This document shows positions 26,186 to 34,050 of a stretch of 63,526 nucleotides of DNA, one piece after another. The stretch lies in NCBI RefSeq assembly GCF_000812685.1, contig NZ_JWIF01000002.1:1-63526 (forward strand). The letters run 5' to 3'. The notes beneath the pieces are model-generated. The model was not told where the DNA came from and did no database searches. It saw nothing but the letters and a program-made list of their open reading frames with translations. The DNA comes from Halocynthiibacter namhaensis (GTDB lineage: Bacteria; Pseudomonadota; Alphaproteobacteria; Rhodobacterales; Rhodobacteraceae). Position 1 is the first letter of the stretch. Each line of letters starts with the position of its first letter. The translations under genes and the position numbers were made by a program.

Positions 26186-27580
26186 TCACGCGTTCAGCAA
26201 CAGATGCTGACGTTCCCAAGGGGAAATCTCGCGTTGGTATTCTTCAAGTTCCGCGCGTTTGATGTCGGAATACAGCTGGCAGAATTCCTCGCCAAGCACG
26301 TCGCGCAGCGCCGTATCTTCTTCAAACAGATCAAGCGCATTGGTTAAACTGCCGGGCAATTCCGCCCCGCCTTCATAAATTTCATGGTTAACAGGGTCAC
26401 GCGGCACGATTTGCTCAATCATGCCCAGATAGCCGCAAGCAAGACTGGCCGCGATGGACAGATAGGGGTTTGTATCGATCCCAATCACACGGTTTTCCAC
26501 ACGTCGCGCTTCGGGCCCAGAATTTGGAATGCGGATGCCCGTTGTTCTGTTGTCAGCCGCCCATTCGACATTGGTTGGGGCGCTCATGCCTTCTTTGCTG
26601 AACCGGCGGAAAGAATTCACATAAGGCGCAAGCAATGGCACCGCATGAACCAAATATTTCTGCGATCCACCGATGAAATGATGGAAATAATCGGTTGGGT
26701 TGCCATCTGCATCCGAGAAGATGTTCGCACCGGTCGCCGAATCCACAATTGATTGGTGAATATGCATCGCAGACCCTGGCTCGTCCCGCATTGGTTTCGC
26801 CATGAAGGTTGCAAAAATTCCGTTCTTCAACGCAGCTTCCCGAATGGAACGCTTGAAGAAAAACACCTGATCCGCAAGGTTCAAGGGATCGCCGTGCATG
26901 AGGTTAATCTCAATCTGACCAGCGCCCCCTTCTTGGATGATCGTATCAATCGCAAGGCCCTGTGCCTCAGCGAAATCATAAATAGTATCAATCACATCGC
27001 CGTATTCATCCACAGCATCCATCGAATAGGCTTGGCGTGACGCCGAACGTCTGCCCGTGCGCCCCAACGGTGGCTCAATGTCTTCATTTGGATCCGTGTG
27101 GGGCTTGGTCAGAAAGAACTCGATTTCTGGCGCGATAACCGGCGTCCAACCTTTATCAGCATAAAGTTTCAGCACACGTTTCAACACGTTGCGCGGCGCA
27201 ATCCCCAAGGGTTCACCATCTCGCGTTTCAAGATCACAGATCAATTGCAACGTCGGATCTTCGGCCCATGCCACTGCCGTACAGGTATTCATATCGGGGC
27301 GCAGAACAATGTCTTTTTCAAGCCATTGGTTCTCGATCTCCATATCGACGTATTCACCGGAAATTGTCTGATAAAACAAAGATATCGGCAGAAAAAACGT
27401 CCCATCGGGGTCGAATTTGTAAGATGGCATCGCCTTACCGCGCGACATGCCCACAAGGTCTGGCGTGATGATCTCTACTTCATCCAAACGCCGGTCGCCA
27501 AGATATTCTAAAAAGGCCGCTGGCAGGGTTTCAATCCAGGGTATCGTGGTTTTCTTCGCGGGTGTGGGGCGTTTAGCCAT
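26186..27580 (-). CDS. puuA: glutamine-synthetase-type gamma-glutamylputrescine synthetase (copy 1)
   Basis: 464-residue member of the glutamine synthetase III-like/PuuA group, which ligates glutamate to an amine instead of ammonia. Metal and substrate motifs are intact: APEIEFFL, EGGAGQIEINLMHG, GSAMHIHQSI, NSFRRFS...APTNVEWAADNRTTGIRIP and RRVENRVIGIDTNPYLS. It lacks the adenylylation loop and tyrosine of GlnA. AGGATAAAACCC precedes the ATG, and a TGATCA-type dyad resembling the potF operator lies 45-65 bases upstream. It is the first structural gene of the minus arm after gntR. Confidence 0.9.
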   Translation of the reverse strand: MAKRPTPAKKTTIPWIETLPAAFLEYLGDRRLDEVEIITPDLVGMSRGKAMPSYKFDPDGTFFLPISLFYQTISGEYVDMEIENQWLEKDIVLRPDMNTCTAVAWAEDPTLQLICDLETRDGEPLGIAPRNVLKRVLKLYADKGWTPVIAPEIEFFLTKPHTDPNEDIEPPLGRTGRRSASRQAYSMDAVDEYGDVIDTIYDFAEAQGLAIDTIIQEGGAGQIEINLMHGDPLNLADQVFFFKRSIREAALKNGIFATFMAKPMRDEPGSAMHIHQSIVDSATGANIFSDADGNPTDYFHHFIGGSQKYLVHAVPLLAPYVNSFRRFSKEGMSAPTNVEWAADNRTTGIRIPNSGPEARRVENRVIGIDTNPYLSIAASLACGYLGMIEQIVPRDPVNHEIYEGGAELPGSLTNALDLFEEDTALRDVLGEEFCQLYSDIKRAELEEYQREISPWERQHLLLNA

Positions 27581-27624
27581 GGGTTTTATCCTGATTTCAG
27601 GGCCTATCCAGAGGGATATCCCGG

Positions 27625-27645
27625 TGATTCAAAAATATGATCAAA
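27625..27645 (-). promoter_or_regulatory. candidate GntR operator before puuA
   Basis: On the minus strand TTTGATCATATTTTTGAATCA matches the potF upstream site (TTTGATCA-TATCCT-TGATCAAA) in its left half and spacer start, with an imperfect right half. It lies between the gntR stop and the puuA start, so it could allow puuA-spuC-puuB to be controlled separately from gntR. Confidence 0.5.
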
Positions 27646-27675
27646 ATATTAGGCCTGTCAATCCACGAGGCCGAT

Positions 27676-28335
27676 TCAGGATGAAGTTTCACCAAAAACC
27701 AACACCTGACGCACCTGATCCATGCCCTGACGAATATCGGTTTCGATTGCACCACAAGCTTTTTGCAGATCCCGGGTTTCAAGGGCGCGAATGGTGACGT
27801 CATGTTGATCGGGCAAAGCGCTTGCGCCGTATCGCGTCAACACAACCCTCAATGATGGGCCCGCCCGAAGCCAAAGTGACTGCGCCAAAGTCAATAAAAT
27901 TCCCGCCCCTGCAGCTTCATAAAGCGCAAAATGAAAACGGTAATTATACTTCAAATAGCCTTCGATATCCCCAAGCGAGATCGCTTCGTTCAGCTTATTG
28001 TCAATGCCACGTAAACTAGAAATCTCTTCAGAACCAATGCGCGGCACGGCAATTTGCACAAGCTTGGGTTCAATGGAAAGCCTTGCAAAATATAGTTCTT
28101 CCACTTGTGAAATATTCAACTGGGGCACCGTAATGCGACGATTTCCCTTTGCCTCTAAGGCACCTTCAGCCGTCAAACGGCGCAAGGCTTCGCGCACAGG
28201 CGTTGTCCCCGCATCAAGAGTTTCCACAAGACCCTGGATCGTTACAGGTTGCCCCGGCACAAGCACCCCAAACAATATCATTTCACGAATGCGCAGATAA
28301 ATCGCTTCGTGTTCTGGGATTTTTCTTTGCTCCAC
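27676..28335 (-). CDS. GntR-family transcriptional regulator, FCD type
   Basis: 219-residue regulator with an N-terminal winged helix (EAIYLRIREMILFGVLVPGQPV...GTTPVREALRRLTAEGALEAKGNRRITVP) and a C-terminal FCD ligand domain (metal-type histidines in YNYRFHFALYEAAG and DQHDVTIRALETRD). Such proteins are repressors released by small carboxylate or amine ligands. It lies between the two divergent arms of the polyamine locus; related dyads before puuA and potF make it the probable local regulator. The inducer is not readable; a polyamine or its gamma-glutamyl product would be logical. Confidence 0.88.
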   Translation of the reverse strand: MEQRKIPEHEAIYLRIREMILFGVLVPGQPVTIQGLVETLDAGTTPVREALRRLTAEGALEAKGNRRITVPQLNISQVEELYFARLSIEPKLVQIAVPRIGSEEISSLRGIDNKLNEAISLGDIEGYLKYNYRFHFALYEAAGAGILLTLAQSLWLRAGPSLRVVLTRYGASALPDQHDVTIRALETRDLQKACGAIETDIRQGMDQVRQVLVFGETSS

Positions 28336-28455
28336 GTCGCCTCTCCTGACTGGGGATTCTCCCAGTGTCTACAAAAGATAGAGCCCCCAGATTGGCGGCA
28401 CTTGTTCCCTTGCCTCCCAACTGTTTTACGTCTCCTGTTGCGCCGAATCAATAAA

Positions 28456-28477
28456 TTTGATCATATCCTTGATCAAA
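28456..28477. promoter_or_regulatory. perfect dyad operator before potF
   Basis: TTTGATCA (28456-28463) and TGATCAAA (28470-28477) are perfect inverted arms separated by TATCCT, 33 bases before the potF start and about 120 bases from the gntR start. A close relative lies before puuA (27625-27645). Probable site of the divergently encoded GntR/FCD regulator. Confidence 0.6.
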
Positions 28478-28510
28478 GGTGCAATTACCTTGGGAACGGG
28501 AGACCAAATC

Positions 28511-29590
28511 ATGAAAAAACTAACACTGCCTCTGGTACTGGCGATGGGCGCAACCACAGCATATGCTGAAGAAGTTCGCGTTTACAACTGGTCCGATTAC
28601 ATCGACGAATCCGTCCTGGAAAAATTCGAAGCCGAAACCGGCATTGACCTAGTCTATGACGTGTTCGATTCAAACGAGTTGCTCGAAACCAAAATGTTGG
28701 CCGGCGGTTCGGGCTATGATGTTGTGGTTCCTTCCGCAACTTTCCTGCAACGTCAAATCGCGGCAGGCGCATTTCAGCCCCTTGATTTTGCTAAACTTCC
28801 CAATAGCGTTAACCTTTGGGATGCCATCAAGGAACGCACAGAAGCTTATGATCCAGGCAGTGAACATGCGGTGAATTATCTCTGGGGCACCACCGGTATT
28901 GGCGTGAATGTCGGCAAGGTACGTGAATTGTTGGGCGAAGATGCCCCTATCAATTCCCTCGCCCTGATCTTCGATCCTGCAAACATGGAAAAGCTGGCGG
29001 AATGTGGCGTTCAAGTGCTTGATGCTTCAGACGAAATGATCCCAGCGGCGTTGATTTATATTGGCGAAGATCCTGACAGCCACGACCCTGAAGTGCTCGC
29101 AAAAGCTGAAGCTGTATTTGCCGCAGTGCGCCCGTACATCCAAAAATTCCACAGCTCGGAATACATCAATGCTTTGGCAAATGGCGACATCTGCGTCGGT
29201 TATGGCTTCTCCGGCGATGTACTCCAAGCACGTGACCGCGCAGCAGAGGCCGAAAATGGCATCGAAATCGCCTATAACGCCCCGATTGAGGGCGCGCAAA
29301 TGTGGTTCGACATGATGGCCGTTCCAGTGGATGCCCCAAACCCAGAAGGCGCACATAAATTCATCAACTTTCTGATGGATCCGCAGAACATCGCCGCCGC
29401 AACGAACTATGTGAACTATGCCAATGGTAACAAAGCAGCACAGGAATTCGTCGATCCAGAAATCCTCGCTGATACAGCGGTTTATCCGGATGAAGCAACC
29501 TTGGAAAACCTATATGTTAAGAACTCCTACCCTGCCCGCGTTCAGCGCGTTGTGACACGTCTGTGGACAAAAATTAAATCTGGCGTCTAA
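28511..29590 (+). CDS. potF: polyamine ABC transporter substrate-binding protein (PotF/SpuD type)
   Basis: 359-residue periplasmic binding protein. Residues 1-19 are a signal peptide (MKKLTLPLVLAMGATTAYA, cut before EE). The mature start EVRVYNWSDYIDESVLEKFE is typical of PotF/SpuD, whose Trp-Ser-Asp-Tyr helps to bind putrescine. VNYLWGTTGIGVN and MMAVPVDAPNPEGAHKFINFLMDP are further family segments. Start ATG at 28511 with GGGAG upstream; the frame upstream to 28457 crosses the operator and is spurious. It heads potF-potG-potH-potI::GS. Confidence 0.93.
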   Translation: MKKLTLPLVLAMGATTAYAEEVRVYNWSDYIDESVLEKFEAETGIDLVYDVFDSNELLETKMLAGGSGYDVVVPSATFLQRQIAAGAFQPLDFAKLPNSVNLWDAIKERTEAYDPGSEHAVNYLWGTTGIGVNVGKVRELLGEDAPINSLALIFDPANMEKLAECGVQVLDASDEMIPAALIYIGEDPDSHDPEVLAKAEAVFAAVRPYIQKFHSSEYINALANGDICVGYGFSGDVLQARDRAAEAENGIEIAYNAPIEGAQMWFDMMAVPVDAPNPEGAHKFINFLMDPQNIAAATNYVNYANGNKAAQEFVDPEILADTAVYPDEATLENLYVKNSYPARVQRVVTRLWTKIKSGV

Positions 29591-29634
29591 GCCAGATTGG
29601 TAAAAAATTGACGCGGGCGGACACCGGCCGCGTC
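29577..29634 (+). terminator. tandem hairpins between potF and potG
   Basis: AATCTGGC/GCCAGATT (29577-29598) form an eight-base stem whose loop holds the potF stop codon, and GACGCGG/CCGCGTC (29610-29616 with 29628-29634) form a second stem. Neither is followed by a U-run, so they more likely protect the potF message 3' end and set a high binding-protein to transporter ratio than stop transcription fully. Confidence 0.5.
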
Positions 29635-29657
29635 TGTACTATCGGGGAGGGAAAGTT

Positions 29658-30785
29658 ATGAATACACAGACCATCGACAGCAATTTTGCGCCTTGGGAAA
29701 ACGCGGAAGAAACGCCACTGATTGATTTTCAGAACGTGACAAAACGGTTTGGCGAGTTCACCGCGATCGACAATCTTAACCTGAAAATTTACGAACGCGA
29801 ATTCTTCGCCCTGCTTGGCCCCTCGGGCTGCGGCAAGACCACATTGATGCGGATGCTTGCGGGTTTTGAAAACCCGACGGAGGGCACCATCATTCTGGAC
29901 GGGCAGGACATCGCCCCGGTCCCGCCAAACAAACGTTCCACCAATATGATGTTCCAGTCCTACGCGCTGTTTCCGCATCTTTCCGTCGCCGACAACATTG
30001 CATTTGGCCTGAAACGCGACGGCATGGCAAAAGGCGATGTCGACGCCCGAGTTGATGAAATGATCCGTCTTGTGCAGCTTGGTAAATTTGCCAAACGCAA
30101 ACCCGATCAGATCTCAGGTGGTCAGCGTCAACGTGTGGCACTGGCCCGCGCACTTGCCCGTGCCCCGAAACTTCTGCTGCTGGATGAACCCCTTGGTGCG
30201 CTGGATAAAAAACTACGCCAGGAAACCCAGTTCGAACTGATGGATATCCAAGAAAGCACGGGAACCACCTTTGTCATCGTGACCCATGATCAGGAAGAGG
30301 CCATGACAGTTGCCTCCCGCGTTGCTGTGATGGACCACGGAAAATTGGTTCAAGTCGACACGCCAGACCGTATTTATGAAAACCCAAATTCGACCTATGT
30401 CGCTGACTTCATTGGCGATGTGAACATCCTGAAAGGGCATGCATCTAAGACCGACGCGGGCTGCACCATTGCTTGGGGCGAAGGTCAGCCCGAGATCAAC
30501 ACATCCTGCGGCACCGAACTACGCGGCGCAGTTCACTATGCGATCCGCCCTGAAAAAATTGCGGTTTCCGCTGATAAACCCGATGCCGCGAACGTGCTTA
30601 AAGGCACCGTTCTGGACATTGCCTATCTGGGCAATATTTCGACCTATTACGTTAAGCTGGCCACCGGTGAAGTGATCAAAGCCCAGGCCGCCAACAACCG
30701 CAGAATTTCGCGACGCAGCTTCACCTGGGAAGACGAAGTTTACCTTAGTTTTACTGACACCGCCGGTGTCGTATTGGCGCAATAA
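29658..30785 (+). CDS. potG: polyamine ABC transporter ATP-binding protein
   Basis: 375-residue cytoplasmic ATPase. Walker A GPSGCGKTT, Q-loop MFQSYALFPHL, signature SGGQRQRVALARAL, Walker B LLLLDEPLGALD and H-loop FVIVTHDQEEAM are all intact. The C-terminal part is a TOBE-type domain (YAIRPEKIAV). It energises uptake through the two permeases encoded just downstream. Ribosome-binding site GGGAGGG precedes the ATG at 29658; the stop is two bases before potH. Confidence 0.94.
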   Translation: MNTQTIDSNFAPWENAEETPLIDFQNVTKRFGEFTAIDNLNLKIYEREFFALLGPSGCGKTTLMRMLAGFENPTEGTIILDGQDIAPVPPNKRSTNMMFQSYALFPHLSVADNIAFGLKRDGMAKGDVDARVDEMIRLVQLGKFAKRKPDQISGGQRQRVALARALARAPKLLLLDEPLGALDKKLRQETQFELMDIQESTGTTFVIVTHDQEEAMTVASRVAVMDHGKLVQVDTPDRIYENPNSTYVADFIGDVNILKGHASKTDAGCTIAWGEGQPEINTSCGTELRGAVHYAIRPEKIAVSADKPDAANVLKGTVLDIAYLGNISTYYVKLATGEVIKAQAANNRRISRRSFTWEDEVYLSFTDTAGVVLAQ

Positions 30786-30787
30786 CC

Positions 30788-31903
30788 ATGAATATCCTGC
30801 GCCGCACCGCCCTTATTCTGCCGCCATATCTCTGGCTGTTGATGCTGTTCCTGATCCCCTTTGCAATCGTTTTCAAAATTTCTCTGTCGGAATACGCCCT
30901 CGCGATTCCGCGCTATATGCCGCAATATGATCCAGAGACAGGCATTTGGCACCTGATCACACAGCTGAGTTTCGAAAACTATCGCCTGATTGGCGCTGGT
31001 GCCGTGATTGCGGTTCTCTCCGGTATTGCCCTACTCGCCGCACTGATCTTTCTGTTTTACCCGAGGCTCCGGTCGGCCTTCAGTGGGGAAACTGACGGGT
31101 CACTCTCTGATCGTCTCGCCGCATTTTTGCTGGGCCTTGCTGCCGCCGCCGTTCTGGTCATTCTTGGCACCATCGCTCTGTCATGGTTCTTCCCCTCTTT
31201 GTCTGGGTTTGTTGAGCTGCAAGACCATCTCTATTACACGGCTTATCTATCCAGCCTGAAAATCGCATTGTTTTCGACATGCTTAACCCTAGCTGTTGGG
31301 TTTCCGTTCGCCTGGGCCATGGCGCGTTCACCCGCGCAATATCGCCCCATGCTGATGATGCTTGTGATTTTGCCCTTCTGGACGTCTTTCCTAATCCGGG
31401 TCTACGCATGGCGCGGCATCCTCAGCCAGACGGGATATCTCAATCAGATCCTCATGGCGCTTGGAATCATTGATGAACCCTTGGTCATTCTGAACACCAA
31501 TATCGCCGTCTATATTGGCATCGTTTACACCTATCTGCCGTTCATGGTGCTGCCGATCTACGCGACGCTTGAAAAGCTGGACGAAAGCCTAAATGAGGCC
31601 GCGATTGACTTGGGGTGCACCCGTACATCTGCCTTTTGGCTGGTGACGGTGCCCCTGTCGCGCCCCGGCGTGATCGCGGGCTGTTTCTTGGTCTTTATTC
31701 CCGCACTTGGCGAATATGTGATCCCGGAACTTCTGGGGGGGTCAAACACCTTGATGATCGGCAAAGTCCTTGTGGAAGAGTTTGAGAAAAACGGAGACTG
31801 GCCCGTTGCCAGCGCTGTTGCTGTCATCCTTCTGTTGATCCTGATCATCCCCATCGTGCTGTTCCAGCGCAACCAGCAAAAAAACCAGGAGGCCGGCCTA
31901 TGA
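30788..31903 (+). CDS. potH: polyamine ABC transporter permease (PotH type), with inserted segment
   Basis: 371-residue membrane protein of the BPD_transp_1 family. The EAA loop that docks on the ATPase is LNEAAIDLGCTRTSAFWLVTVPLSRPG. It is longer than usual (family members are often near 290-320): between the first helix and the conserved core there is an extra part, about residues 60-140, with two more hydrophobic stretches (AVIAVLSGIALLAALIFLFY and LAAFLLGLAAAAVLVILGTIAL). Its stop overlaps the potI start by four bases after a strong AGGAGG. Confidence 0.91.
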   Translation: MNILRRTALILPPYLWLLMLFLIPFAIVFKISLSEYALAIPRYMPQYDPETGIWHLITQLSFENYRLIGAGAVIAVLSGIALLAALIFLFYPRLRSAFSGETDGSLSDRLAAFLLGLAAAAVLVILGTIALSWFFPSLSGFVELQDHLYYTAYLSSLKIALFSTCLTLAVGFPFAWAMARSPAQYRPMLMMLVILPFWTSFLIRVYAWRGILSQTGYLNQILMALGIIDEPLVILNTNIAVYIGIVYTYLPFMVLPIYATLEKLDESLNEAAIDLGCTRTSAFWLVTVPLSRPGVIAGCFLVFIPALGEYVIPELLGGSNTLMIGKVLVEEFEKNGDWPVASAVAVILLLILIIPIVLFQRNQQKNQEAGL

Positions 31904-34050
31904 AACGTTTATCATGGTTCAATGTCACCTCACTGACCCTTGGCTTTGCCTTCCTTTATCTGCCCATTCTGTTGCTGATCATCTTCAGTTTCAACGAAAG
32001 CCGTCTTGTCACGGTATGGGCGGGGTTCTCGACCAAATGGTACGGCGAATTGATGCAAAACGAGGCCTTCCTCAAAGCAGCATGGGCGACGATGAAAATT
32101 GGCGTTGCCTCAGCGACACTTGCGACAGTCCTTGGCACAATGGCTGCCTGGATCCTTGTGCGTGGTGGGAAGTTCCGGGGGCGCACTTTGTTCTCCGGCA
32201 TGATCTACGCCCCGCTTGTGATGCCCGAAGTGATCACCGGCCTGTCGCTGTTATTGATGTTTATCGCGCTAAACGTTGATCGCGGATTGTTCACGATCAT
32301 CCTGGCGCACACGACATTTTCAATGTGTTACGTATCGGTTGTGGTGTCTTCGCGTCTGGTCAGTTTTGATCAATCCTTGGAGGAAGCCGCGCTTGATCTG
32401 GGCTGCACCCCGTTCGAAGCCTTCCGCCTGGTGACTCTGCCAATCATCGCGCCCTCTGTGATTTCGGGCTGGCTTTTGGCCTTCACCCTGTCGCTGGATG
32501 ACTTCGTGATCGCCAGCTTCACTTCAGGCGCCGGTGCTTCGACCCTGCCGATTGAGATTTTCAGCCGTGTACGCCGAGGGGTCACCCCGGAAATCAACGC
32601 GCTCTCCACCATTATGATCTCTATCGTGGCGATCGGCGTGATTGTAGCGTCACTTTCCGCCAAACAATCCGCCGCCCGCAAAAAACGCGCTGAACAAAGG
32701 CCGCACAAGATGTCTGATTTCGACAAATCCTTCGACGGATACACCACAACCTACGGCGTGCCGGATCGGATCGAGCTGATGCTGTGCGACTTGAACGGCA
32801 TCCTGCGTGGCAAATGGCTGCCCGGTGATCAAACCGGGAAATTTGCCAAGGGTGACGTACGCCTGCCTTTGTCCACCTACGCCCCGAATATTTTGGGCGA
32901 AGAGGTGGAAGAAACCAGTCTTGGCATCGTGGCCGGTGACCCTGACGGGCATCTTATCCCCATCACAGAAAGCCTTGCGCCTGTCCCTTGGGCGAAGGGC
33001 AATGTGGCGCAAATGCTGGTGGAAATGGTGGAACCAGGCCAAGACAGCAACCCGCTGTCCCCCCGTGGTATCCTTAAGAAAGTCTTAAACCGTTTCGCCG
33101 CGAAAGGTATGTTTCCCGTCGTCGCCAGCGAATTGGAATTCTACATATTTCGCAAGCGCGACACGGCACAAGACGCCCCACAGCCCCCGGCCCACACGCC
33201 GGACGCGCAGAATTACGACCTTGAGGTTCTGGATCGCCAAGAAGACATCCTGACCGAAATTCAGGCGGCCTGTTCCGCACAGGGCCTCGCCACGGATACG
33301 CTGATCGCCGAATATGGCCCGGGTCAGTTTGAAATCAACTTTCACCACACCGGTGACGTCTTGCGCGCCGCCGACACAGCCCTTCTTTTCCGTCGTTTGG
33401 TGCGCGCGGTTGTGGCCCGTCACGGCATGGAAGCCAGCTTCATGGCGAAACCCTATGCCGAATTTCCAGGCAACGGCATGCATCTGCACACCTCTGTTGT
33501 GGATGGCGATGGCAACAACGTGTTTTCCGCAGATGATGGTATGGGCGAGACCCTGCAAAACGCCGTTGCAGGTGTGCTGTCGACCATGGCTGATCTACAG
33601 GCGGTGTTCGCGCCGCACATGAACAGCTATCGCCGTTTTCAACCCAACAGCTTTGCCCCGACAGCGCCAGATTGGGCCTTGGACCATCGCGGCGCATCCG
33701 TGCGTATTCCGGCCACCAAAGGCCCCGGCGCGCGACTGGAACATCGAATTTCCGGCGCGGATGTGAACCCATATCTCGCCTTTGCCGCGATCTTGGGCGG
33801 GATGTTGCATGGCATTGAAACCAAACCAAAACTACCCCTGTCTCTTGATGACCCCAAGGCCACGCCATCCACACCCTTGGGCCATGATTGGTTGAACGCC
33901 GTGGATCGCTTCGCCGCCTCAAACATCGCCACAGAGATCTTCGGCGCAGAATATGCGAAACTATACGCAACCCTGCGGCGCGATGAGATCAGCAAGATAA
34001 CAACCCGCCTGACCCAGGTGGAATATGAGGTCTATCTTGGCCGCCTCTGA
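31900..34050 (+). CDS. fusion of polyamine permease (PotI type) and PuuA-like glutamine synthetase
   Basis: One uninterrupted 716-codon frame. Residues 1-262 are a complete PotI-type permease with six helices and EAA loop LEEAALDLGCTPFEAFRLVTLPIIAPS. A basic linker (KQSAARKKRAEQRPHK, about 256-270) joins it to residues 271-716, a complete PuuA-like glutamine synthetase: VVASELEFYIF, EYGPGQFEINFHH, GNGMHLHTSV, NSYRRFQPNSFAPTAPDW and RLEHRISGADVNPYLAFAA. The permease C-terminus should face the cytoplasm, so the enzyme would hang at the import channel. An ATG at 32710 with AAAGG nine bases before it could also start a free enzyme. A missed stop by sequencing error is the alternative. Confidence 0.85.
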   Translation: MKRLSWFNVTSLTLGFAFLYLPILLLIIFSFNESRLVTVWAGFSTKWYGELMQNEAFLKAAWATMKIGVASATLATVLGTMAAWILVRGGKFRGRTLFSGMIYAPLVMPEVITGLSLLLMFIALNVDRGLFTIILAHTTFSMCYVSVVVSSRLVSFDQSLEEAALDLGCTPFEAFRLVTLPIIAPSVISGWLLAFTLSLDDFVIASFTSGAGASTLPIEIFSRVRRGVTPEINALSTIMISIVAIGVIVASLSAKQSAARKKRAEQRPHKMSDFDKSFDGYTTTYGVPDRIELMLCDLNGILRGKWLPGDQTGKFAKGDVRLPLSTYAPNILGEEVEETSLGIVAGDPDGHLIPITESLAPVPWAKGNVAQMLVEMVEPGQDSNPLSPRGILKKVLNRFAAKGMFPVVASELEFYIFRKRDTAQDAPQPPAHTPDAQNYDLEVLDRQEDILTEIQAACSAQGLATDTLIAEYGPGQFEINFHHTGDVLRAADTALLFRRLVRAVVARHGMEASFMAKPYAEFPGNGMHLHTSVVDGDGNNVFSADDGMGETLQNAVAGVLSTMADLQAVFAPHMNSYRRFQPNSFAPTAPDWALDHRGASVRIPATKGPGARLEHRISGADVNPYLAFAAILGGMLHGIETKPKLPLSLDDPKATPSTPLGHDWLNAVDRFAASNIATEIFGAEYAKLYATLRRDEISKITTRLTQVEYEVYLGRL

